Source: Hofstenia miamia
Lineage: Eukaryota > Xenacoelomorpha > Acoela > Hofsteniidae
Reading direction: 5' to 3'
NCBI GenBank assembly: GCA_900660155.1
Contig: CABFPE010000192.1
Location: 1,115,023 to 1,179,022, forward strand
Length of the DNA: 64,000 nucleotides
Numbering within the stretch: position 1 is the first letter of the stretch; each line of letters opens with the position of its first letter. Both the position numbers and the translations under genes were made by a program. Below, one piece after another: positions 25,301 through 40,377 of the stretch. The notes beneath the pieces were generated by a model that was not told the origin of the DNA, did not search any database, and saw only the letters and a program-made list of their open reading frames with translations.

Positions 25301-26232
25301 AATTTTAAACAACTTTCTCTGATATTTTTTGAAAAAAACACTGAAAAACATCTAAAAAGCAAGTGTTTTCAAAATTTTTTGTTTCAGTCAAGCCTTATAA
25401 AGATTACATTTAAACCATGACCTATTCAAAAAAGTTGTAACATACGATTTTTTAAAGCCTTTACATTCATTACCTATAACCTCATCAATGCCTAATGTTT
25501 ACGGGGACTTATCCAAATATTAAATACTAAATGATGAAATGATTAAGTAGATGTTATTATGAATTGCACCTCAATTGTTAAATATTTCATAGCGAACTTA
25601 ATACTTCTATATATAGTTTTACAGTTGAAGAAAAGTTGAAAACGAAATCAAAAATATTTCAAGAATAATGTGAATTAACTTTTTCGTAGAATCTCAAAAA
25701 GGGAGTATTGTATACATTAATTTAATATTGAATACTATGTCAAAGAGACAGTATCCAACTTAAATATATTCCTACATATTTCATGAATTCAAAAAAGTCA
25801 ATATAATTTGAATTAACGTTAAATTAGCTTACTGTCTAGCGGCGAGATGGAGCGCCGTTTGTTTGTCTCCTTCAGAAACGGTATTGATAGAGACGCCTAA
25901 AGTTAGTAAAACGGCCATCGTCTCTGTGTCATTGTTAAGTGCTGCTCGGTGAAATGGCATTAAGCCAGATTTCGAAATTCTCAACTTCTCAGCCCCTGAT
26001 TTTGAAAGTTGCTAAATAAATCTCTGAAAAAAAATAAATAAAACTTATGCAAAGAAGACAGTAAAATCAAAACAAATTTTCTATAAGTTCTTAAAACGGT
26101 TGTTGGATGATTATTACAAGAATTACAGCAAGATATGTACACAAAGGCTCATTACATAATTATATATAATGTTATATCTATGTATATATATATATATATA
26201 TATATACTATATACATTTGTATACACATATAC

Positions 26233-26278
<46 letters not shown>

Positions 26279-29200
26279 CCTAACCCTAACCCTATACTTT
26301 TTTAAATGAATTTGCATACACACATTTATAACAAATATAACCTAATATACAAATTCACTTATCATTTTGCACAGTTATATAGAATGTATGCAAATTCTTT
26401 AGAAAAAGGATATTGGTTAGATAGTTCGTCTGCGCAAAGTAACAATTCCTTAAGATTGCTAATACAATTAGCTAAAAAACGCAGTACATAGCTCTAGACT
26501 TGGGTATAAGATTCTTCCGAGAATATCAAACTGAAGTGTCATTTACACACACAATGGAAATTATTTGAAAGAAATTGGCAGTAAGCAAAGGTTGTGATTA
26601 AGATTAATAAATCTCTTTGATGTCTCTGTCACCGTAGTAATTCTTCTTACAAAACATTCTTGAAAAACATTACCGCATAATATATAACAAAATCAAAGTG
26701 CCTATGCGCTTCCTGTTAGACTAATTTGCTGTTTACTAATTTTTTGTGTGTAATTGTCTTTTGTTTGTTTATAATTTTTACTACAAATGTCAATACAGCA
26801 GTATTTAGCACTCCAAGCTGATTTTTTCATTCTTTGGAGTGATAAAATATGTTTTATTGAAAATGCAGCTTGTAATGCACGGAAAAACCAAGTCATCTTT
26901 GACAGATTCACTTGTTTGGTGTTTTAAAAAAGTTTTTGGCTGGGATTTAAAACAAGTGTCTGTGGGAAGATCTCTATACAAATACAAACTTACACGGACT
27001 AGTTTGTGTTGATTATGAGCAGCTGCTACGTGCAAAGTAGTATCACCAGTACGTTTTTCAGGCATACTAAAAAAATATTAGTCAAAGCACAGAGCATTTT
27101 ACTCTACTTTATTAGATATGGCTTCTTGTTGAGAATGATTTTGACCTCCTCTGTATTCCCGCGCTGTATTGCTTCATGCAGTTGAGATAAATCACGTATG
27201 TCGGATTCCGAAGGCGTCTGAGGCGAAGGCACTAAAAATAATTATAATCTCACATTAAGAAATACCCAAAGCGATGTTGTTTCTTAACATGTACAAACTC
27301 CACTTCCAATGCTTGGGATTCTACATCTTAAGCGATTCCATTCTCACAAAACGTGGATTATATATTTATCTTTGCTGATTAACTGCTTTATATTAATCAT
27401 TGAATTTATTAAGTATATTTGAATTTCGGTACCTCAAGTTTCTTTAAGAACCCGGCTTTAAAACTTTGCTTAGATTCCTTGTTGTAGTAATATATGAAGA
27501 AGCAATAAACAGATACAAGCTGCTTAAAAGCATATTATTAATTCACCCTAGTGTTAAATGTCCAATATATTTAGAGCAGCAAAAAGAACTTTTTCAAAAA
27601 GCAGCAATATATATATATATACATACTGCAAGTCGAGTGCGTGTTTTTTATACCTCTATTCTTGCTTTTTACTAAAAAAGTGAAAATCAAATACGGTTAC
27701 TCGTTCTTGTTTTACCCATACACGCGCATAAAGAAATTTTTTGCAATAAATACAATTATGCTCAAATATCTTCTGTATGCACAATGACAAGACAACAATT
27801 AAATAGAGGCAGAGATGCAAGCAATACAAACCAAAATGTCAGTCATAAAAACAGAAATATTCCATAAAAATAGAATATATATCACCATGACCTGCTTTAC
27901 ATATGGCTGCTAAAACAAAAATTGCATTAAATTCGATAGTTGGCAGTTGGCACTAACAATTTTTATAGTAACTAGCATAAATTATATATTTTCAATTCGT
28001 AAACTCTACTATCATGTAACAGATTCGGTCATCAATTATGCAGGTTTTTATTATCTAATAACATTCGTTGCTACTTTAGGTATATTTTATCAACATTTTA
28101 AATATAGCCTGAGTCGTAAAAACCGGGTTTTTTCATTGAAAACTACTATAATAAATGACTATATAAATTTTTGTCAATAAGAAGACGTAAAATGGCATTC
28201 AAAGTGAGCAGATGTCTACATAGTCGCATCGATTATTGTACTGTAAATTCATCTAAGATAAATTTTTAAATTCTACTTTGCAAGATTTCTAGCACTTTGA
28301 CAATATAATCTCAATTGGCAATAATTTTGGCATTCAGCATAGAATGTACGAAAGAAAAAACTTATTTCTTAATTGACACTGACAAAAATCCATACGATCC
28401 TAATGCAGTCCTGGCCAATACAAGAATTATGTAAAGAATTCAAAGAAGGAAACAGATGCACTTTCAGTCGAATGGATGGTAGCGGCAAAAATTACTTCGA
28501 CAAAAGACATAAAAAAGTAGAAGAAATCAAACATTTGATTGATGATAACAACAGCTTGTCAACAAGACAATCGCACGAACTGTTGATATTACTCAATCAA
28601 TGGCACAGAGAATCCTAAGCAAAAATCTCGAGAAGATGTGGATTCATACTCGTTGGGTTCCTCATCAATTGACTCCATATAACAAGACCGTGATGTATGA
28701 AAGGTGGCAAGATATGCTCGAACACCTGAAGCCGCATTTAACAAGAAAGAATTTGATTACAATAGACGAGAAATGGATTTATCTGCGAAATATGAATCCA
28801 CGCAATACTATTGGAACCTGGGCTACTTCAGGTGGCGATTCTTCTCCTGTCAAAACTGCCAAAAGAACTACCATGGAAGAAAAACTCATGTATATCTTGG
28901 CTCTATCACAGATAGAGATCTTGCGGCAATGTGAGACTATCAACTGCAAAATATACGTGCAATTCCAAAGAAATCTGGAAAATCATGTAAAGACATTGCC
29001 TTAGCCTATATTGCTTCAAAACGTTCGACTAATTCAAGACAACGCACGACAACACGTATCTGCAATCACCACAAATTTCCTGATTGAAAAAATGTACAGT
29101 TATTAATGCAACTACCCTACAGTCCTGACTGTAATTTATGCGTTTGCATGAAATCCAAGATACTGTGGGACTTCAACATACAGACAAGCAAAGTGATAGA

Positions 29201-32200
29201 AGCACGGAGGCCAGACATAGTAGTAGTGGACAAAGAGAAAAGATTGGGAACAGTGATAGACATAGCAGTACCAAAGGACAATAATGTAGAAAGCAAGAGG
29301 AAAGAGAAGATAGACAATTATAGAGAGTTGGCAGAGGAAATAGAAAGACTGTGGAATTTAAAGAAGGTTAAAGTAGTCCCGGTAGTAGTAGGAGCACTAG
29401 GAGCAGTGAGTAAGAAGCATAAGAGATACTTGGAGGAGTTGGGAGTACCAAAGTGGGGAGGAGCAGTAACACAGAAGGCAGCATTGTTAGGGACAGCTAG
29501 AGTCCTGAGGAAAGCTCTCAGACTCCCTGGGAACTGGTGAGTTCCCCGAGCTGAGAGGAATACCAGCATGAAGCTATGAGAAGCAACAATAATAATAATA
29601 ATAATAAACTTACTTTTTAAGAAAAGGCCTTATTTTGGTCACACATTAAACCAGTAATATTATCTCTATTAATTAAATATATTTAAAATTTAAAGACATT
29701 TTACAATGACAGCTTGCATTGAAACAGTTATTCAGGATTGTTTTTAAAATTACATTCAAGGATTGTATACTAATGAGACATGATACTGCACTGAGAAAAC
29801 ACGAAATCTTGATCTCAATTACAAAATTTTCAATTTTTTTAGCAAGAACTTAATCTAAATAAAGATACTAAAATGGAAGGCTGCAAAAATTTGAAAACTA
29901 TTAAGACTATTAAGAAGCCTATGGGTGATTATCAGAGTAGAAAACATATCTGGCTGCCTGCGTAGACCAGGTTGTAAGATAACTACTCTTTGAAAAAAAT
30001 AGTCGTAGTAGTTTGAAAGTAATAGTAGTAGCCCTTTCATGTACTTGCGCTCTATTTAAATTTCTTTAATAGAAACACTCTCCCATTTTCATACTTCCAC
30101 ATTTTGGCAATCAAAGAGGGAAACCTTACAAATTTCCTAGATTAAAGACAACCCACTGGGTGTCAGGCTGGCCAAAAAAAAAATTTTCCTAAAATTTAGG
30201 CCTCGTCACATCACAAAATATTGACCTGCTTCCAAACCTTATGGGCATGCTATGTCATCATACAATTTCCAAGTTATAATGCAGGTTAATAATAAGTTTC
30301 TAATAACCAACTTCAAGGTTACTAGCAAGTGTAGAATCCTACTCATAAGCTAGTTGGTTGTCCAATAGATCACTAATATTAAAAAAACTTGGCACAAGAG
30401 TAAATACACCGAGTTCGCTGGATTGCCAATATCTTGTCAATGCGAATGTCATAAGTGGCAGAAAATCAACTTTTCAAAGAAATTAGCACAATTTAGTTTT
30501 AAACGTAGTCCACACGTGCAACATTTGAAAAGCATTGCTTATTTGATACAATAATCTGCTATAAAATAGCAAATTAACTATTGAAAGTAATCATTGTCTA
30601 AAAATGAATCCTAGAAATGACAGAGCATGCGGAAAACCGTTCAAACGGTGATCAACAAACCTTTGATATTAAATGGTTGGTATGGAAAAGTTGAATCAAC
30701 TGGATAATCTTTGTTGCAGTATTGAACGTCATCCTCAGAGACAGAGGGTTCATCTTAATTCATAAGTTAGTGACCGCATGAACTGTTGTATCAACTTATA
30801 TTACATAAGAACTTTATCTGATGAAACACTCTGAAACGTTTTTGTCACACTGCTTTAATATTTAGAATGCGTGTAGGAACACTTATAAACATATGCGCTT
30901 TGTTTGTAATCTCAAAAACGATTTCAAATAAAATGAACCAATTTATAGTTAAAGTCAGTACTGCTATTAAAAAACTTCTGAAACTCTATAAATACTCTAC
31001 CTACGAATGGGGGCGTAGTAAGCTGACGATCTATAATGGACTTCTTTTGAGCATCGTCTTCAGACTGTGAAGAAGATGACGACTGCGAAGAATAAGAAGA
31101 CTTAGAAAGCGATGATCTTGACGAATCACTATCCTCTAAAATTATGTTTTACGTTGAGAAAGAAACAGTCAACCCAGAAAACAAACTGCACATAGCTTAA
31201 AATTCCGGTGCAGGATGTGTTATAATAAATAGGCCATTTTCATTAAAAAGTGAAAAATGATCGCAATTTAAGGAATTTAATCCCTACGATGCCGCATTTG
31301 AATCAATTTTTCATTCTCAGTATAACTAATAGTTTCTTTCGATTGTTTACTGCCCAGCGGCTTGTTCAATTATTATAAAAGTTAAAACATATTTTTAGAA
31401 AACATCATAAAAAATTAGAGTTCTATAGCACGAAACGTAAAAAAGAAAAATAAAGCCCAATTACTCTACGAGAGGGGGCTAGAGGGTAGTAAATAAATAG
31501 GCATTTTATATAAATCAATAACACTTTGCAGTCTATAGTCAACGGGCAATTGCATTGACAGATCTATGATGAAATGTCTGGAATAACAGGACACCGAATC
31601 AATGAACCAGGTAGTGAAAACAAAGTACATAAACGTTTTGTTAGTGTTTCTGAAATATGTTTATTGTTAAGATGAAGTCTGACATTGCAACGACAAAAGT
31701 TGGAAAAACACACACAGAGATTCGCGGTTAGCATTATTATTAATATTATTTCATTTAAAAGCCAGGGCAACATCAAAATTCAAAATTTCTAATTCGTTTT
31801 TTTTGGTAAGAAATAAAATTGTGTAATAAAAAATATTTACTGAGTGTATTTAATATAAACACTGAAATTCATCTCGCATTGAGGAAGAAAATTCTTTGAT
31901 AAATCATTAAAAAAAATCTGATGAAGAGTGCATTTCGTGCACCTGGCTTGAATTGAATCGCAGGAAATCGTTTTAATTTAAACATGTAACGACCAAAGTT
32001 CAATATGTTTATTAATTGTAGTTCCAAAATTTGATTTATGAGAACACTATGTAGACATCAGACATGGAATTGGTAAACGATTACCATCAATCGTTAATGC
32101 TAAGCCGTTAACTGTAAACGGCAAAACTACGGCAACCGTAAACAGTCTATACCGCCTAAACTGTTAACGGTAAAAGAACGGTAGTATTTCGGAAAAAAGT

Positions 32201-35200
32201 AATAATTCGGAAGCACATACATTTTCATGATGCTCAGGCTTCAGAGGCTATTTTCAAAGCAATGTTATTTGCAAAAGTATAATTATAAAATAACAATTAT
32301 TTACAATATTCAAATAGTAACATTACATTTGTATATAAGGCTTAGCACCTAGCCCTCCATATTTGATTTTAAAAAACCGAAAGCCATTACGGTAAAAACG
32401 GTTTTTTAACGGTTACCGTTCCAAAAGTAAAATGGTTAACAGTACGTTAACGGTTCCAGTAAATTAAACGGTTTCCATGTCTGTTACACATCATATTTAA
32501 AAACAAAACTTGAGAATAATACCTCTTTCCACTTTCAAATTCTGGTCTATCTGTTGATTGATATCTAAAGAATTATTAGCTATGGAAGATATAGTTATAC
32601 CACCTTTGGATTCAACAGAACTATCAGATGTAGGCTGCGTTATTCCGAATCCTGGTCTTTGAATAACTTCTAAATATGACTGATTTAGTTAATCATGGCC
32701 AGAAACCTTTACTCACGGACGCTGGAAAGTTATTTAGTGACTAGCGTAATTTACAAGGTGAAAAGCCAATTTTACAAACTTTGCAAGTCGTTAACTCCAA
32801 AATTTAAAATATATTCACCCTTAACCATTATAGTTAATCATTATTATGTTGTTTTTTCAACTGTCAAACTTTATTTTTGGCAAAAAATATATAAATTGCA
32901 ATTATATAATCACATTTTAATAATAAGCCTGTCAGGCGTGCTAGTCTACGTTGCATCATTGGCTATAAACCCGGCACCGGATTTAAGCAGTGCCCAATGT
33001 CCAACACTGCACGTATGTTTTGCAAATTTCATTTACATTTTGTTTTTGTGCATGTAGTTATTTCCTCGTATTTTTGTATAGTGTTAAAATAGAATTTTAT
33101 CTTTCATTACATGTTTTAATTTTTAGTCAAAAAAGTAAAAAATTTCTTTCTAAGATTGTCAAACATTTCAAAATTGACAAAATTCACCTGGCAAAATATA
33201 TTTCGATAAAATCTAAACATTAAGTAGACTTTCCAAAGTTGGAACAATTCGTTTAAACATTCATTGTACATGATAAAAAAGCTGAAAATAGATTAGAATA
33301 ACAAAATTTTAAATTAATGTACTTCCCTCTCGGCTCAAAATATTGTAAATTAAACAAAGGGGCAGTAAATAATATTTGAAGTTGCATTTGCTGAAAACTT
33401 TAAATTGTTAATGAGTCATAAACTAACCACTTCTTTCCTTTGCTTCTTGATTTGATGTTACATCGAATAACTGACAGTCAGAAATCATAAAGTGAACCAA
33501 AGCGGGAGCTTCAATGTGAAACGAACAGTACTCGAACCTTTCGGATTCCGGTATGAGCTCACCAGTGTTAATGGTTCCTTTCAAAATGTCCCAGTTTTCA
33601 CTGCTCGCTTCACTAAAGAAAAAATGTAATTAGACCTACACTCCCAATATCTCGTGGTTAGAATCAAATAGTAAATTTGCAAAATGAATGTACATAAGTA
33701 TTTATGAATGAAACGATGAACGCTAAGTTACTTAAAATATATGTTCTAGCAGATTCATCAATGGATGTTTAAATATCTCAGGATTTCCCAATTTCATAAT
33801 GGGCTTGGAAAAAATTGGTTGAAAATGTCGAAAACTGTCTGTCCTGTATAAGTACACAAGAGTTTAGGATTCCATTTTAGCAATTGCAGAAGAAAATGAA
33901 GAGATATATTCTTTAACCTAGATATATGATAATTTTTTATGGAAAAAGGTTTTCTCATGTTTCTATCAAAAAGTAAATACTTTTAAGTTTATAATTCACG
34001 AAATTGATTAAAAAATAATAAAAATTCAATATTTTAAATTTTAATTGGAATTTGAATAACAATGACACATTACTTACTCAATTTGTGCGATTCTATAGGA
34101 GGAATCTCCACTGCCCTCCTTAGCACAGAATTTGAGAATGGCTGTAACAACGCATGGTCCATTGATAAGAAGTTTAACTGCACATGAGAATTCGTATGAA
34201 TGACCTANACTTCCCTCTCGGCTCAAAATATTGTAAATTAAACAAAGGGGCAGTAAATAATATTTGAAGTTGCATTTGCTGAAAACTTTAAATTGTTAAT
34301 GAGTCATAAACTAACCACTTCTTTCCTTTGCTTCTTGATTTGATGTTACATCGAATAACTGACAGTCAGAAATCATAAAGTGAACCAAAGCGGGAGCTTC
34401 AATGTGAAACGAACAGTACTCGAACCTTTCGGATTCCGGTATGAGCTCACCAGTGTTAATGGTTCCTTTCAAAATGTCCCAGTTTTCACTGCTCGCTTCA
34501 CTAAAGAAAAAATGTAATTAGACCTACACTCCCAATATCTCGTGGTTAGAATCAAATAGTAAATTTGCAAAATGAATGTACATAAGTATTTATGAATGAA
34601 ACGATGAACGCTAAGTTACTTAAAATATATGTTCTAGCAGATTCATCAATGGATGTTTAAATATCTCAGGATTTCCCAATTTCATAATGGGCTTGGAAAA
34701 AATTGGTTGAAAATGTCGAAAACTGTCTGTCCTGTATAAGTACACAAGAGTTTAGGATTCCATTTTAGCAATTGCAGAAGAAAATGAAGAGATATATTCT
34801 TTAACCTAGATATATGATAATTTTTTATGGAAAAAGGTTTTCTCATGTTTCTATCAAAAAGTAAATACTTTTAAGTTTATAATTCACGAAATTGATTAAA
34901 AAATAATAAAAATTCAATATTTTAAATTTTAATTGGAATTTGAATAACAATGACACATTACTTACTCAATTTGTGCGATTCTATAGGAGGAATCTCCACT
35001 GCCCTCCTTAGCACAGAATTTGAGAATGGCTGTAACAACGCATGGTCCATTGATAAGAAGTTTAACTGCACATGAGAATTCGTATGAATGACCTAAAGAA
35101 AACGCATCATTGAAGGTTTCTTTACAACTTCACAGCTTTTGGCTGGAAACAAGAATTTCGTTCCCTATTGGAAACCAACGAAATTATTCAGTGCATAATA

Positions 35201-38200
35201 TTTATTCTGGTTGTCGAAAATTATCCTGTGACTCCAAATTTGAATAAATATAAATTCAAAAAATCGCTAAACCTTAATTTGTTAATGAATCATACTAATG
35301 CGTTGGCTGACAAAATGTTTTCATGTATGGAAAGACAAAAAACATTCTTTAGCATTTAGAAATTTGCACATCTATATATATATATATATATATATATCAG
35401 AGGCGTAGCTAGAATGTTTTTCACATGACGCAAAACAGATTGCTAAGTTTGACTCATAAATTGTATTCAATAACTAGAGGACGTGAAATGTCAAAGTAAA
35501 TAGCATTAATACAAAAATCAAAAGATAGATTCCAAGTTTTATTTTAAAAACTATTTTTACACATGCATCAATATCAATTTTTGCGACAACTTCACGCTCA
35601 ATATTCATGATTGCAAGGTTGTTTAGTCATTGTACTGCCAAAAAAAGTCTTAATAAGGTTCATTCTACTAAAGCTTCGTTCAGCATTAACATTACTGTAT
35701 GGAAGAACCAAGAATGTTTCTAATAAAATCTGAATATTTGGCATGCATGACAAAACATAAAGGAATGAGTGAATAGACTCAATTGTTGTAAGATTATTAG
35801 TTGAAAATTCGGACTTAAATGCATTGTAAATTTCCCATTCCGAGTTTGCAGAACATATGTCAATATCCTCCTTATAGAAATTGCAAACTAAGGCAAACAT
35901 CTCATTATTAAAATTAGTGAGACAGTCAAAATTTAAAGTAATTTTCAGGAAATCATCGAATCTTTCACCCAGTTGAACAATAATTGTATCTAGGGTCTCA
36001 ATACACATATTCTTAGTTTCCGCTAAATTTTGAGAGTATGATTCCAGAGCAGTAACCTTCAAATTCATGTAATGCATGTGAGGTGTTCACAATGTCATTA
36101 AAACAAATTCAAAATTTTCTCGCACATTTCCGCAAAAGTTTCTTTCAGAAAATCAATTTTCTCCTTAACAAAAGAATATTGAGCATTTTTAACTTGTAAA
36201 ATCTTACTCACAACATTCATTTTTTTAAAAACAAGATTCAAGAAATGCAGCAGGCAGATGTTTTCAAATTTGTAAATTTTTTGTAAAGAACCTGCAGCAA
36301 TAACATTTCTACTCATTTCCTGGAAGCAGTTAACCAGTGCAAAAAATATGTTTTTGATTGAAGCAACAACATCATACAAACTGCTCCACCTAATTTCTAA
36401 GAATCTTTTCAATGTTGTGGCACCATCTGCTATCTCTTCTGCTGTGATAAACCGCTGTAACATTGCAACATGAGGTGCAGCATGAGTAGCAGATTTTTTA
36501 AAAAATTTGTGAATTCCTTGTAACATATCAATGAATTGCTTTAACTTTGCACGAGGTTTAATGAATGAGATGTGCAGTGAATATATAGAGCATTTCTTTG
36601 TAGTTCTTTAAATTTAACCTGCACACCATTTTGTTTTCCTTTTATAACACTAGCTCCATCAAAGCATTGCCCTCGCAGTCTTAAAACAGACAAACCAAAT
36701 ATTTCAAGTACCTTCATTATTTCATTAAATATAACTTGCGATGTTCCGTATTCAATCAAAAAAATCCCAAAAATCGTTGATTAGCAATTCCATTAGTGAT
36801 GTATTTTACACTTACACTGAGTTGTTCCATGTTTTGTATATCGGTAGTTGTGTCAACAATAATACTGTAAAAACTATCTTGAATTTCCTTCTTAATGTTC
36901 TCACGGACTACTGATGTTTGAAGTTTAATTATTTCATTTTGAACTGTAGGCGATAGGAAATGGGAATTTTTATTAGCTGTAACTAAGAAATTTTGCAAAA
37001 CAACATTCGATTTAGCTACAAAATGCACAATTTCCAGAAAATTTCCATCATTGCAAACGCTATCTGAAATATGCCTAAGTCGTTCTAAAATTTCTGATGG
37101 ATTTTAGATATATATATATATTTGACGCTGAGTAATTTGATGATGCGTATTTTTAGCGCTAAATAAAAAGTACGTATTTAACGCCAATTTTAAACGTTAT
37201 ATGCAGAAAAATTTGTTCACTCAAATTTATTAAATAATTTTTGTGCATGCACTAATTATAATATCTAGACATAAAAAATATATGGGAACAATTGTAAAAT
37301 GGCACTAGACAATATTTAGCGCCATTTTCAAAGCGAATGTCTGTTTGTATGTTATCAATGCATGCTAATTTATTGAAGAGAGTAACCAAACTACATAGTG
37401 ACTCCCCATCAGGAGAGGATGGCCTTGGGGTATAAAATTGGAGGTCCGGATGCATTCCCTATGGATTTTGGTAAAATATGTACAGTTTTTATCTATCTAC
37501 CCATCTTAAAAGCATTTCGGTTATAGAATTGAGTCACTAATTCTAGTTAATAAATTGCAGACCAAAACATTCTTCATCTAAAATTCTGTCCAAACCATCT
37601 CTAGTTGAAACAATTGGCCACAAAGTTATGTTTCCATGTGCTTAAATACTGGAGACGGCTTGTTGAGAAGTGTCAGAAAATTCTAAATTCTAAAAGGAAT
37701 TATTGTTTTGGTTCAACATAGTTTGAGAATACAGCCGTTTCATGATAGATACATCATTTCACATACACATAAAAAGTCCTGAAATTTGATCTCTTCAACT
37801 TTCTTTACAAGTTTATAGCTACTGTCTTCTCATAAAAATTGTGGTTAAGTCTTTGGTAACCAAAATTTTTCAGCAATTTGCACTCTATATAAGCAGATTT
37901 CAAAACATAACGATGACGTCGCATATATTTTAGCTGTAATTTGCAAGAATCAAACAGAGTTAGAACAGAACCTGTTTTTATTTCACAGATTTGTACAAAA
38001 CTAAGTTTTAGAAGCTAAAATTCCATGCACAAAATTATTTGTATTTGATAGTTTCAAAATGTGTGTCAAAATTTAGAAAAATTTTCAATCCGTCAAAAGT
38101 GAAAGCTCTTTGCCATATAATTAAAATAGGATTCGTTGAATAACAAATATATTATTAATAAATCAATCAAATCCATTAACTTTCCCAGGGCGGAAATTAC

Positions 38201-38729
38201 GATAATCGATTCATTTTTCGTGACTTAATCAGTGAATAGAAGTAATTCTACGATCAGTTCATTAATTACGAACCTGGAACCACAACATCGAGTATGTTCT
38301 GCCCGATGCCACTATAATCATGTGGACGATCAGTAGTAACGCAACAAGGTATGCCGTTATAAGTTTCATCTCCAAGCTTAAATGATGCCTGGGCAACACC
38401 TTTCCAAGAGGCCGGCATGAAATTGAACTCCTGGAAATTTGAATTCCTAAAAGTTCCTTCTTAAAAACAATAAAAATGAGCAAAATTACTTTATTATTAT
38501 ATACAACAGGGTTTTGCAACTACCTTTTAAGAAAGAATGTTCAATAATGCGAAAGTCATAATGAGGAGATTTTGATGTAATTAATAATTGTAAAATAATG
38601 TTGCAATTTAATGGAAAATTTCCAATGTCAATTATATGTTCATTCAATATATTGACACATTTCTGAATGCAATGCAATGCTTAGTCATTCAATTATTCAG
38701 TCCATTTCTATGGAAAGCTGACAGTATAT

Positions 38730-38775
<46 letters not shown>

Positions 38776-40332
38776 CTCCAATGATTTGTAAGTCACAACA
38801 AATTTGGACTTTGGATAACATAATAAAAATCCAAACAATCACTTCGATGAAGTACAAGAAATGTATAATTTAATAGTAGCACATTCTTTCCTAACACCTA
38901 TACCACTATATATTTGAAACATATTAATTGGTTAATGAGTAAAAATTACCTGATAATATTCTGTTCATTTTCATTGGCTGGATTTATGTGATTCACAGAG
39001 ACATTGGCAACCATAAAATCAATGCCTTTGTTAGGTCCCTCAAAGCACAGTCGGATAAATTCAAAATCATTGTTATTTGGACAGATTCGATCCACATCTA
39101 CAAATCCAATCAGCAACATCCAATCACTTTCACTCGAAATCCTAAAAAACCATTTACTAAAAATATATACTTGAATTGCTTTAAATGCTAAAGGTAGGGC
39201 CGTGTAAGAACATGATAATTGCATCTGTGGTAGGTCTCGATGGTATACCGATACCGCTGGACCTTGCCGAAAACTTTATCGGTATAATACTTAGGGTATA
39301 TGTATCGTTTGAAAGTCCACAGATCAATGTTTGCAGTATGAAAACTTGGAATATTTCTGTCCGAGGTCTAAGATATGACACGTTGGTAACTTAGGATTTT
39401 TTTTAAAGGAAATGTCTATTAATAATGCAGTTACAATTATATGGATGATTAGCGCACAAAATGTTGTCATAAATAGTAAATATCTTCACATAAACAAGCT
39501 ATTTAGAGATTTCTTTGTAATGGAGTAATCATCACTATGAAAATTAAATCATCTAAATTTATATCATTTATATATTTAAAAATTTTAACTGACATATTTT
39601 GGAAAATAAACTAGAGTTATGAAACATTTCTGTAGGGTTGCACTTGTCTATTCTAGTTGATATTAAACATTGTTCTATGGACAAGCTAAACATACTATTT
39701 TCATTGTCAGAGTCTAATACTCAATAATACTCATCAATATTTGTAATTACTTGAGTAATTATAGGTCAATAAAATTAAAATTTACTAGACAATTCTCTTT
39801 CCATATGAACTCCGAGAAATGTCATATTGATAAAGCCGTAGTATTATCAATAATTTTAATGTTATAGTATTTATATAAATCCCTCAAAACAATCTGTAAA
39901 TCGGTATTTTTAGGTAAATATAGTCAAATATTTACGATCAAAATTTGTTTTTAGGTAAAAAAATAAGAGCCCTGGTAATTACTTACTACTGCATCCATTA
40001 TTCTTCTTAGTTGTTTTAATAAGCAAATGCCTGCGCTATTATTTGGATTGTAATGTTTTTTCATATATACATATATGCTACAGTAAGATTGTGTAATTAG
40101 AAATTTCGCGAAAGGCTTCGTAATAGAATAATGAGATTATCATCAAGTTAAGATCAATCCAATAAAAACTAGATTATAACTATTTAATCTATTTATTTAT
40201 TGAAAAAATACTAAGCCTAAGCCTAAATAAATTATCCGCACCATTTAATGAAAACGGATATCCGCAAAATTATATTAAAAATGTCATAAACGAAGAATTT
40301 GAGAATAGTAATTTGAATAAATCTATACTGTA

Positions 40333-40377
<45 letters not shown>

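Noticed and set aside
27947-28180. 77-codon plus-strand ORF with hydrophobic residues
   Set aside because: AT-rich composition without any family feature. The shared word ACCGGGTTTTTTCATT with 7.56 kb is too short to define a repeat.
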